A stretch of 64,000 nt of DNA from NCBI GenBank assembly GCA_034440635.1, contig JAOTON010001369.1:124001-188000 (forward strand). The letters run 5' to 3'. The notes under the pieces were generated by a model, which made no database searches, was not told the origin of the DNA, and worked only from the letters and a program-made list of their open reading frames with translations. Below, piece by piece: positions 1-9,798 of this stretch (its first letter is position 1; each line of letters opens with the position of its first letter). Source of the DNA: Lepas anatifera (taxonomy: Eukaryota > Arthropoda > Thecostraca > Lepadidae). The position numbers were made by a program, and so were the translations under genes.

Positions 1-581
1 CGCAAACACAATCATGGTGCCATCTCAGCGCCGCCAGAGGCCACCGCACCGCCGCAACACTCGCCACCGAAAGTACGGCTAACTACACAACATCGAGCAC
101 TGGCTATAACATGATTAATTTAATGTCTCTTGTTAAATAACGAACCTCTTTGTGCCATGAACAAATTGAAAAACTGCGTGAGCTACTGCCCTGTCCTTGC
201 CTGGAGGGAGATTTCGACCATGGATTAATTTGTCAATTTGGTTTTTACGATGCATGTTTCTTGAAAGAATAATTTAATATCGTAGATATGCTGTTTTCCA
301 TAAGAGTTCTTTGAGGATCAAAACGGGGACATTGCAGAAAATAATGTTCTGTATTTTCATTTTGATATCTGCACAAGCAGGAGGGGGAGTCCGAATTTTG
401 AATTTGGTAGGCGTGAGCATTTAGTTTCGAAATCCCAAGCCTTAACTGTGTTAAGCAAGAGTTCTGAATTTTGGATCCTAATGAATAGTATAACGATGGT
501 TGGTTGACTTTGAAGTGATCTCTTAAGTGTTTCAAGAAGACCTTAGGAGAGTTGATTTCTTCCATTCGATTCGGGAGCTTG

Positions 582-1613
582 TTAACCCTCGCCCCACCGG
601 GGGCCTTCGATGGCCCCCCTAAGGTTTTTCCGGGATAGCAGAAAAACGAAGAGGCACAGCACCGCGGTTGAGGACTCTACCTCTCACTGCATCATTTTCC
701 CATCATCTCTGAAATTTTTTATCCCGGGTCACCCAAGGTCAGGTCACCAGACGAGGTCAACCAAGGTCACCTCACTTCAACTTTAGAGCTCTGTAAGAGC
801 TACATTTCGAATTCGATCAATTTGAAACTTCCTACTCTTTATGGCCCCACTAGGGTCTACAAGGTGTATATCCGGGATTTTTCGATTTCGTGCCCTGAGG
901 TCAGGTCACGAGGTGACCTCTCCCAATGAAAAAGCATGGGGAAAAGCTGTCTTATGATCTAAAAGTCACACAAGCGATTGAAAATGCTCAGCTTGATCAG
1001 AAAAGCGTTCTTGGACACCCTTTCACGGATTCCAGGGGCTATATTTGCCCTTTGGCCTCTCCAAGGTCATCCAAGGTCACCAGGGGTCAAAAACAGTATT
1101 TTGACAATAACTTTTGACCTAATTACGATAGAGCGCTGAAGCAAACACCATCGTGTTTGTCTTGTTACTGGCTTTCATTTGATATACGGCACAGACACTT
1201 TTTGATCTTTCGTGACCTCAGGTCATCTTAGGTCACGAGGTGATCTCTGGAGTTCAAACTAATGGCGGGAGGTCTTTACGTTCCACATAGCGGAAAAAGG
1301 ACTGACAATTTCTTATCAAATTTACTTTGCCAGACTTCAATAGCTCTAATGGCATGAGAGTTATGCCCAGTTTGCTTAAGCATTGCATACTTGAGTGAAA
1401 ATAGCCGATCTGGACCTAATTTGACCTCTGGAGGTCAAACCATTGACCTGAGCACTAAAACATGCAAAGTAATTTCTTACTGAATTCACGCGAGCTTTCT
1501 ATTGCACTTTGTGGATTTGCGCTAACGCCCATATTTTCGGAGTTAGAGGGGGGGCATCGATGGCCTCCGGTGGGGCGAAGGTGGCGCTGGACCCCCGGTG
1601 GGGCGCGGGTTAA
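582..1613 (+). mobile_element. TTAA-flanked AGGTCA-rich element A1 (complete)
   Basis: A 1032-bp element bounded by TTAA at 582-585 and 1610-1613. The left end reads CCCTCGCCCCACCGGGGGCC and the right end is its near inverse (GGTGGGGCGCGGG). TGACCT/AGGTCA hexamers recur throughout, including a direct repeat with 4-bp spacer (1064-1069 and 1074-1079) and an everted pair (1422-1427, 1432-1437). It has no credible coding capacity. Deleting the element and one TTAA rejoins the LINE-A reading frame (AIKSF/NKLPN), so the insertion is precise. TTAA duplication is the hallmark of piggyBac-type transposition; that this is a non-autonomous piggyBac-like element is inference. Confidence 0.88.
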
Positions 1614-2083
1614 ATGATTTGATTGCGCTTGGTAGGAATGAGTGGCTAAAGTTTACCGTTCGAAAAGGAATCTCCGTTCTTTGGCGCGATGTACATAATA
1701 TTCTGTTTAGTGTGTTGTCCCTAGTGTTTGGTAATATTGCGCTTACGTAAGTGGGAGTGTTGTCTGAGTAAAGTTGATGAAAAAGTTTAATTTTATGCAA
1801 TTCTCTTCTAGATTTCAAAGAATTCAAGCCCAAATCCTGCATCAGCTTCCCGGTAGGCGTTCTGAAGGGAGTGGATGCTATTAGTCGTGCTGATCTGTTT
1901 TGTAGTCTCTCGAGTCTCTGGCTATCATGTAAAGTCAATAGTCCGTCATAAATAATGTCTGCGTAGTCAACGTATGGCATTAATAGGTAAGGTAAATCTG
2001 TTGTAGGGTTAACCTGGACAAGTAGGGGGCAACTGGGTACAGTAGGCCAAGCGTCATATTGACTTTTTTAACTATATCGTGAA

Positions 2084-2266
2084 TAATAATAATTGTTGAG
2101 GTTTAACGACGCACCAACTGCCAGGGTCATACGGCGTCGCCAACTCTCACCCTGTTGGAAGGGATTTTGGGGATCAGATCGACTTATTCAGAGGCTCCGC
2201 CGGGACTTGAACCCGGGACCGGTGGCTTAGAAGACAAGGGTGCTATCCACTAAGCCACCTGACCCC
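2084..2266 (-). mobile_element. tRNA-Arg(TCT)-derived SINE
   Basis: On the minus strand the head reads like a tRNA-Arg: an A-box-like TGGCTTAGTGG, a CTTCTAA anticodon loop and a B box GGTTCAAGTCC. A roughly 110-bp body follows and ends in TTATTATTATT. It is flanked by a 15-bp target duplication, TAACTATATCGTGAA, at 2069-2083 and 2301-2315, inside LINE-A. Between the SINE head and the distal duplication lies filler containing a foldback copy of the target (2267-2300). The tail recurs at 16538-16588, and a diverged relic lies at 28613-28712. Confidence 0.85.
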
Positions 2267-3042
2267 TAACTATATCGATTCCATGAACATATTCACGATA
2301 TAACTATATCGTGAACATGTTCATGGAATCTCAAATCATTGGAAAATGTCATTCCCAGTTGCTTGTGTTTAGCGGCGACCGGAATGACTAGACCGTCAAA
2401 AAATAGTTTTGGAATGTTTTTTTGTCTCCGGTAGGAAAATGTTTGTTGTATTGTTTTTGAGCCGTTAAAGGTGATAAGCCAATCCTGACCGTATTTTTGA
2501 ATTATATTTAGGTCGTTTTAGAGAGATTCTTGCCATGTTTTCCATGTTGTGGCTGCCAAAAAGACAGGTGTCGTCTGCAAAAAACATCATTTCATTGTTT
2601 GTTTTTCCTGATAAGCCATTTAAGTATAATAACGCGAGTAGGGAGCCCAGAACAGAACCCTGTGGACATCCGCCGTTTAAAGATGACAGTGAGGATTTAG
2701 AATCATTAATGAATGCACACTGTTTTCGATCAGTCAGATAGGAACGTAACCATGGTAAAAGATCAGTCAGTCCAAATTCTCGTTCACATTTGAATAATAG
2801 TCCCTTGTGCCAAATTTTCTCGAAATAGCGTGATATGTCTAAATACAGTATTGTTTGGTCATGTCCTTTGTCCAACGTGTCGTACAAGGTGTGGGTGAGG
2901 TAAAATAGTTGAAGGTGTGTGCTGTGTCCTGGTTTGTACCCGCTCTGTCTTTCCGTCAACAGATCATGCTGTGTTAAATGGCCGTAGATTTGCTTGAAAA
3001 TTAGTTTTTCAAAAACTTTCGATAAAGAGCAAAGCAAACTAA

Positions 3043-3398
3043 AGAGCTGCCACCCCGGTAGCTCAGTTGGTAGAGCGTTGGGCCCGGCCCGCTGCTCGAA
3101 GCATGCAGTGGCAGTGCATGTCCAGGCTTGGGATCGGTTCCCCTGAGACGCTCCGGCGCTCAATAGTTTACCCGACGTACAGGTCGGCTGGCAACTGACT
3201 GATGAGAGGGTGACCTGAGCGGGGCGGCCGTCCTTGTGCTTTGTGGGACGTTGCTTTGGCTTCTAAATTGACCCTCCATTGAGGGAGTTGCTCGTTCGGG
3301 TGGTGGGGTCGGGGTCACCGTGACAAGTCCCTTGATGACTTTAGTGAGACTCCGACTCCGGCAGCCGTACTAGGAACAACTTAAACAAAATTTATAAA
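3043..3398 (+). mobile_element. tRNA-like SINE, second family (copy 1)
   Basis: A roughly 350-bp SINE whose head resembles a tRNA (A-box-like TAGCTCAGTTGG just after 3055, weak B-box-like GGATCGGTTCCCC near 3130). It is followed by a long non-tRNA body and an A-rich tail (AAACAAAATTTATAAAA). The target duplication AAACTAA at 3036-3042 and 3399-3405 interrupts the LINE-A RT exactly after 'NYRPIS'. Two further copies sit in opposite orientations in the palindrome (11716-12065 and 12686-13042). I do not recognise the family by name. Confidence 0.8.
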
Positions 3399-4499
3399 AA
3401 ACTAATTGGTCTATAATTGGCTGCATCGGCGGGGTTACCTTTGTTTTTATCAATTGGCTTAACATTTGCTATCTTCCATGATGTTGGGAATTTGCCTTGT
3501 TGAATCGACTTATTAAATAGTTGGGCTAAGGGCTCAGATATTATTACCGCGGTTGAATTAATAATTTTGACCGGAATTTCATCAGGGCCTGTAGATTTAT
3601 TTTTGATTTAGTCCGTTGATTGTTATCAGTACATCCCTTTCTGTAATAATTGGTTTTAGCAATTGCGGCACAGCGGGAGTCGGGGTTTGTTTGATTTGGT
3701 GAGTATCACCATCAGGCAAGTTTGTCTGGGACACGAAGTAGTTGTTCAAAATTTCGGCTTTTGCTGTGTCTTCTGTAACGACGTCTCCATTATTATTTTG
3801 TAAGGGAGGGATGCACTCATTTTTTGTTTTTCCTGTCTTCCGACGAATCGTTTGGTGATATTTTTGAGGGTTTTGACGACTTTCTAATAGAGAATAAGCC
3901 TGTTGCCTGAGGAATTTAGCTTTTAAACCTAGGGACATCGTCACATTGTTTCTACATTGTCTCCATTTGGTCCAATGGTCGTTTAAATTGTCCCTATTTT
4001 TGTTTTCCTGGGAGCGCGCTTGTTTGAACAGCCGATCACGTGTTTTGATTAGTCGTTTAAGATGCGCATTCATCCAAGGCTTATCATTCGTCCTGAATGT
4101 GATATCGTTTCTAGGGATGGCGTTTTTAGCTAAATCAAGGAGCGTCGATGTGAAGAGTTCTGTCGCTGTGTCAATATCGTTGTCAAACATGTCCATCCAG
4201 TTAATCGTGATGAGTTGGCTTGTCAATGCCTCCGGGTTTAGCCTTGAATAGTCCCATATTATTCTCTTTTTCGTCCTAGAGCGTGTAAATTTACCCTTGA
4301 TTGATACAAATATCGGGAAATGGTCGATATTTGAAAACGGAGGAAGGATTCCACTTTCAGTAATTATTCTGAAACCATGCACAGATCCCGAAGATTTTTC
4401 GTGTCACCTTCCATTCTCGTAGGTTCATGTATTACTTGTGCAATTATTATCCTGGATCCGCCTATGGGTTCATGCAGATACTTGTATTTAAATGCAGTG

Positions 4500-4894
4500 T
4501 TTAAAACGTTAGTTCTGTGTTTTTAGTTCTTTTGGTTAAAGGCATTTTGTGTAGCATTGCTGTGTTAACACAGTGCTAGTGTGTAAATAAAATGTGTAAC
4601 GCGCCAAGTCGTGTGTTTTCATGGAAAATTCATACACAAGGAGTTTGTGTAGGCTGCTTGTGTTCACACAGTATCAGTGTGTAAATGCAATGTGTAAACA
4701 CTGTGCTAACACACTGTTCTTGTGTTGGAAAACACACTTGAAAAACATACTGCCAGCGGCGACTAAAATTGTTGCGTTAGTTTGTCGCGCAGGAGCTGTG
4801 TTAACACAACATTTCTGTGTATTTTCATGTGTTAACACTATATCCTTGTGTCGTTTTGTTTTCACTGTAGGGCTGAATGCCCTGAATATTGTGT
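4500..4894. repeat. Region rich in GTGTTAACAC palindromes
   Basis: At least six variants of TGTGTTAACACA, GTGTGTAAA and GTGTTNACAC occur in about 390 bp (4560, 4590, 4670, 4690, 4800 and 4830 regions), with CACAC/GTGTG strings between them. There is no credible gene. The ORFs here are low-complexity by-products. The piggyBac element to the right inserted at a TTAA within GTGTTTAACACA, itself part of this pattern. Confidence 0.5.
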
Positions 4895-7800
4895 TTAACC
4901 CATTAATGCCGACAATTCCGGAGCTAGCTTTGAATATAAATAATGTTTGCTTTTGGCTTATTGGTCACCATTGAACATATATACAACTTTTCAGGAATGT
5001 CATACGACCGGAAGGCATTTTTTGAAGCGGCAACTTTGGTTGCCACTCGGCATTTGCGTAGTCAAAAAACACGGGGATTTTAACATTAAATCCTATAACA
5101 TATCATTAAGTTTGATTTCTGTCTCATACTTTAGTTGTGTGGATACCCAACAGTACTACGTACTACGTACTACTACGTAGTACTACGTAAAAGTACGAGT
5201 TGCAAAAAACTTCCGAGTCCCTGAGAACTCAGTTGTAGTAGCTTTGAAAATGAGATCCTAATAAAGGTGTCAATCGTGTGCAGGGTTTAGGGGATATCAA
5301 TTTTAGCAATGAGTGATGTTTAACGGAGATGGTACCCAGTCTCTGAATTCATTTCCAGGCTAGGCGTGTCTTATCGGCTTGTTATTTTAATTTCATCTTT
5401 GATTTTTGATAATTTAATCCCAATTTTAATCCCATCGTGCTACCGAACTCTTGCCAGCTGCCGACCCTAGATCAGGGAGTACGCTGGTTCCAGGTCTCAC
5501 CTGGGCTGTGCTGTGCTTTGAAATGATTTCCAGCACGCACTCATGGATGAACTGCCGCAGGGTGATGTCATGGCTCAGCATCCTATGTAATATCATGGCA
5601 TTAACGGTACATGAATTGATGGCCCTGTTGAAGAGCGGCCACCACCACTTTCTTAAGCGGATCCTGTTGCGATAGTTGGACAAAAATTGATCGTAAGTGT
5701 CAACTCCGCCCATAGTCTGATTGTAGATGGCCACAGACAATGGCATATCCACAGTCACTTGACTTTTCTCTTCCTGGGACCATCTTGTGGCCTTGTGCAG
5801 TAGGTAAGCCCCGAACTTGTTACTGAGCATGGTACTGGGCTTCTTGTCCTTCCATCGCACAAGAGCCAGATCGTCAGTGTAGGCTGCTGATAGCGCACCG
5901 CGACTCTTCTTGCTCATATGGACACTGTTTGCAAGCGGACAGTCCTTTGGGATCCGGTTATCCCGAGTGGTCCCAGTTTACCAAATCCTAGCAGCCGACA
6001 ACTGGTCAAGTAGGGGTAGAGATGTAAATAGATTGTCAAATGTCGCATGATGGCCGGGACGCAGGGCACACTTCTCAACAAGGCCCAGTACCACATCTGC
6101 TCCTTATCCATATCCAGTGCTCGCCAGGTTAGTGGCAGAACCACAGTATGGCTCGGGATGAAGCACGTAGCCTTCCGTAGCGCACATGCACCAGAGCTTG
6201 TGTCATGCGTACGGGCTTTCTCCGATATACTGTTTGATCTTGTGTCGGTAGTACGGCACCATGAATTCGTCGGCGGAGACGCTCTCAGGGCTTACCAAAA
6301 GCTTGTTGACTTTGTTTATGGCGTCAAACAATGGCCGACCCTTATAGCATGGGTCCGGCCTTCAGCTGTCCATTTTCTAATTGTCTGTCAGGTGCATGAC
6401 GCGAATGAGATGTTCAAAACGCAATTCTACGCATGCCCTGCGCGATGAGAGCGTTGAAGATATCGCCATCTTGTCGCCAGTATAACCGCCTTGAAGGAAT
6501 TCGGGAATACCCAGAGAGCATCATGATCGCAAGCTTCGCCTTGAAGTTGTCAGAATTTATGCCATTGGTGTCTTGCTGATTTTTCCAGCTTATTCGGTGC
6601 TTTGCTTTACGAGAAGAGTGACAAGATCGTCAGACTGAAAGAGCCGAAAAGTCTGTTTGCAGATTTGACGGTCTCTTGAGCAAGCAGGGCGTCGCCACCG
6701 AGGGGCCTAGGTGGGGTCCCCCTTGGAAATTTGTTGAGCCCACTGTTGGGGAGATGCTATAGAAAATGCCGAATTTAAGCAAATGTAGGGGCTCAGAGTT
6801 TCCCCATTGGCCCCATCCCTTTCCTTCTCCGACTCGAATATCCATATAAAAACCCTTTTGAGGAGGTCCATTTACGTAGGTGACAGGCTTTTGAAGTTGG
6901 GAAACTTCTCGTCTAAACGGTGCTCAGTGCCGCTCCATACCCTTGGCAATGCCTTTCTGCCTTTTTTAGAAGAACTTGGGTCTGTCCTTTTGAGAATCCC
7001 TAAGCTTCTGCTGAAGAAGAGTCGATATCAGAAGAAGGTGGATCGATATCACCGCAAACATCCAAGGCGTATCCTTTTTATATTTGATAAGCTCTCGGTT
7101 GCAGCTACTATTCTTCTAGGGAGATGGTTTGATCTGGGATTTGATTCTTCGTCGCTCTGATCCGAGTCTTGATCAGTATCAGTATCTGGAATTTCTTTTG
7201 GTGGCTGAATAACTTACGAGACATTCAGCTTCACCACTGGCCCCGTCCCTCCCCATCAATGTCATCCCAATCTGACTGAGAGGATATATAAAATGTGGTT
7301 TACCGTCGCTGCAAGAGACAATGTGGCCCTGGTATAAAGTGGTGAATAAGTAAATAAACTTTTTTTCTGTGGATTGAGAATTACCCCATATCATTGATTG
7401 TGTAGTAAAATATTCCACTTTAAAAGTAAGGTGAATCTCCAAAGGAGGTATCAAATATTTTAGCATAATAAATGCATCAATCAGAATATTATATAGGTCC
7501 TTGCTTGTAGTGCGCAACCATGCAGATCACATTGTGTTTTGCAGAAGTACACACCGAAGTATAGAATAAACCATATTACATTTTACCGACACCAAACTAT
7601 TTTGTTCAATATCTGTGTGAAGACAATCTGCAAAAGGGTACTTTTGAGAAGACATGAAACCTGAATACCAACCTATTGAAGAAAAGCACAGATAAAAACG
7701 AGAGGCTCCCAATTTTTTGACCGCGTAAATGCCGAGTGGCAACTGAAGTGGCCACTTTAAATTTGACGCCACGTAATTCTTAAATTGGATTTGGAACTTC

Positions 7801-8126
7801 ACAAAAAGTGAACGGAAATATTTAACATGATCATTCTAAATAACGAGGCATGGAAAACACTCGCAAAGGTTGAGTAATATGCACAGTATCCACTTTTTTC
7901 AGCTCGGTGTCAGTCCATGTCGGGCAGCAGCCGCGCAGCGTCTGGTGCGAATCAATTTTACCGGCATCATCTTCGCCAGTGGGGTGCAGGAAGGGGTCAG
8001 ACAGGTCACCAGGGGCCTAGGCTAGATATTTGTAACGAGATCGCCGCTCTGGGGGAACACTGTGACCAGCTGTGGCTGAGTCTTTGTTATGGCAACTATA
8101 CTTGCCACTCGGCGTTAATGGGTTAA
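4895..8126 (-). mobile_element. Autonomous-type piggyBac transposon, decayed
   Basis: TTAA at 4895-4898 and 8123-8126 bound a 3.2-kb unit with inverted ends CCCATTAATGCCGA (4899) and, reversed, CCCATTAACGCCGA (8122), matching at 13 of 14 positions. A longer internal inverted segment around TTGCCACTCGGCATTTRCG sits at about 5035-5065 and again, inverted, at about 7720-7765. Short terminal plus internal inverted repeats are typical of piggyBac elements. A broken DDE transposase lies on the minus strand inside. It is the only visible source type for TTAA-specific transposition in the window. Its ends differ from those of families A-G, so it is not their direct parent. Confidence 0.85.
5426..7190 (-). 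pseudogene. piggyBac transposase (DDE_Tnp_1_7) pseudogene
   Basis: The longest open piece (5426-5917) carries the C-terminal catalytic region, with 'MGGVDTYDQ' followed by 'RKWWWPLFNRAIN'. The aspartate of MGGVD corresponds to the third catalytic Asp of piggyBac transposases. Upstream in another frame is 'TFDNLFTSLPLLDQ' (about 6050-6000, first catalytic Asp region), and 'YTDDLALVRWKDKKP' (about 5890-5840) covers the second. An acidic serine/aspartate-rich stretch near 7190-7090 looks like the N-terminus. Several frameshifts and stops separate the pieces, so the protein is dead. The usual C-terminal cysteine-rich finger is not evident. Confidence 0.85.
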
Positions 8127-8949
8127 CACATTAAAGGTGCATCGCAAACGGTAAACCAACGTATCTTTTGGGAATACATCGTGCATGAACCAGGCCTGAA
8201 TTGTTAGGGGAGCTGTAAGACTGTGCTACTGCACGAATAGACGACAACGAGGACATGGCAGGGGTAGTTGCATCCGCGGCTGTATAATTCATATTGTTAA
8301 TAGCTTTTGCTGACTTCTGGACTCATTTACAATATTTTTAGAGGACCAAATTACAGCTTGCTGGCAGAACGTCAGCCTCGGCACAGTGCATTACACCCAG
8401 CCGCGTGAGAAACAGAACCTCGGTCGACTGAGAAAACGTGCGTAACCTGGGCTACTGCAGTTCGGGCCAAGCGTTCAGCCTCTCAAAGGGCAGCCGACAC
8501 GGTGGTGTTGTAGCCTTAATGTCTAAGCATGCGTGTGCGGTATACACGATAGTGCAATAAGATCCTCATAAGTTAGCAGTATAACTTTGAAAGGTCACAA
8601 GCAGTTCTATCGATATAGGCCCAGGTCTATAGTATGATCCTTTTGGCGTTTTTGGGCCTCTTTTAGATAGAAAGATATCAAGTTTGGTCACCAGATCTAT
8701 ATTTTAAGACTGCAAATAATATGTTTTAGAACAAATATCCACATAGCAGTTTCTTTGATTTTGTTTCAGTTTCTGGAACTGCAAGTCCTTCCTATGAAAA
8801 CATTTAAGTCAAGAGCAGAGTAGAACATCAAATCCAAAACCTCGGCCCACCTCCTCCCCCCCAACAAAACTTAAATTAACGTTTGTCCCACCGACGCATG
8901 GACTTGGCTCTGATTTGTGATTTTTCTGGCCCAGTGCGGATTGACTTAC
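8127..8949. other. Zinc transporter intron, no gene seen
   Basis: This is intronic sequence between the piggyBac relic and the splice donor at 8949. I looked on the minus strand for the expected last zinc transporter exon (end of the C-terminal domain) and found nothing convincing. Confidence 0.4.
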
Positions 8950-9084
8950 GGACAGCTAAATGCACCATGACGACGTTTGAGTCCATGCTGAGCGCCCAAA
9001 TACGAAGGTCGTGCAAGTCCTCCACGCCAGGCAGCGCCAGCAAAGCCGCGGCCACCTCCGCCGCGTCCAACTCCGGCGGACAGG
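8950..9084 (-). CDS. Zinc transporter (SLC30/ZnT) exon: start of C-terminal cytosolic domain
   Basis: A 135-bp exon translating to 44 full codons including 'LPGVEDLHDLRIWALS', the first helix and strand of the cation-diffusion-facilitator C-terminal domain, which sits in the cytosol and mediates dimerisation. The donor is GTAAGT (plus-strand ACTTAC, 8944-8949). The acceptor is TTTGTGCAG immediately above 9084. It enters with two bases (CC) that complete the single G left by the exon at 43947-44052 (phase 1), and it leaves one base for the next exon. Spacing from TM6 to LPGVE matches ZnT proteins exactly, which supports this acceptor among the tandem copies. It most resembles the SLC30A2/3/4/8 subfamily. 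The next exon is not found in the window. Confidence 0.88.
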
Positions 9085-9645
9085 CTGCACAAATAAACAG
9101 ACGGTCAGGAAAACAGGCAGAGCCGTGGCCACCTCAGCCGCGTCCAACTCCGGCGGACAGGCTGCACAAACGGACAGACGGTCAGGAAAACAGGCAGAGC
9201 CGCGGCCACCTCCGCCGCGTCCAACTCCGGCGGACAGGCTGCACAAACGGACAGACGGTCAGGAAAACAGGCAGAGCCGTGGCCACCTCCGCCGCGTCCA
9301 ACTCCGGCGGACAGGCTGCACAAACGGACAGACAGTCAGGAAAACAGGCAGAGCCGCGGCCACCTCCGCCGCGTCCAACTCCGGCGGACAGGCTGCACAA
9401 ACGGACAGACGGTCAGGAAAACAGGCAGAGCCGCGGCCACCTCCGCCGCGTCCAACTCCGGCGGACAGGCTGCACAAACGGACAGACCGTCAGAAAACAG
9501 GCAGCCGCGCCACCTCCGCCGCGTCCAACCGCGGACAGGCTGCAAAACAAACAACAGTAGAAACGGCAGAGCCGCGGCACCTCCGCCGCGTCCAACTCCG
9601 GCAGACAGGCTCACAAACGGACAACATCAGGAAAACAGGCATTGG
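9045..9645 (-). repeat. 77-bp minisatellite built from a splice acceptor and exon start
   Basis: Eight units with exon-like edges at 9084, 9161, 9238, 9315, 9392, 9469, 9539 and 9609; the first six are spaced exactly 77 bp and the last two 70 bp. Read on the minus strand, each unit has a pyrimidine-rich tract, an AG acceptor (TTTGTGCAG in most) and about 40 bases matching the beginning of the zinc transporter exon. The unit farthest from the exon is the most diverged and has GTGAG instead of GCAG. The many ORFs that cross this array on both strands are repeat artefacts. Confidence 0.9.
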
Positions 9646-9798
9646 AAACGTTAACGATCATTCCATTCTGTGGGAACCATGTGCACTACGGTGCACGTTA
9701 CAACACTTTTTTCGAAATCGGAACTTTTTCACGTGGTTTTGGATGGTAGACACAAATATAAGGAAAATCGTGCAACACAATTTGTCATTTTCTCGAGT

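Larger units (their letters stand above)
245..4449 (-). pseudogene. L2-like LINE ORF2 relic (LINE-A), split by three insertions
   Basis: This is a decayed non-LTR retrotransposon polyprotein read on the minus strand. Pieces in order are: the end of an APE endonuclease (about 4449-4260, with an 'NIDHFPIF' motif); a linker and reverse transcriptase (4260-2320, with 'GPDEIP', 'NYRPIS', 'GCPQGSVLG' and 'FADDT'); the RT thumb (2068-1614); and a C-terminal Cys/His knuckle ('CLCRY..NTEHYFLQCP', 390-310). The layout fits the L2/CR1 group; L2 is my best guess from the C-terminal knuckle. A1 interrupts the frame at 582-1613, a tRNA-Arg SINE near 2070-2315 and a second SINE at 3043-3398. The catalytic box is intact, but one frameshift is visible near 4382. 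The 5' end is cut off near 4449, where a MITE end resembling CCTGGATCCGCCTATG begins. It cannot transpose. Confidence 0.85.

Noticed and set aside
2197..2266. Functional tRNA-Arg gene on the minus strand
   Set aside because: A and B boxes and a TCT anticodon loop are present, but it is fused to a SINE body and tail and flanked by a target duplication; the acceptor stem does not pair properly.
3050..3140. tRNA gene with TAGCTCAGTTGG box
   Set aside because: Head of a SINE with an aberrant B box; repeated in two other copies with the same 3' body.
4895..8949. Last zinc transporter exon downstream of 8950
   Set aside because: No minus-strand segment with the expected end of the C-terminal domain in the right phase was found; it probably lies outside the window.
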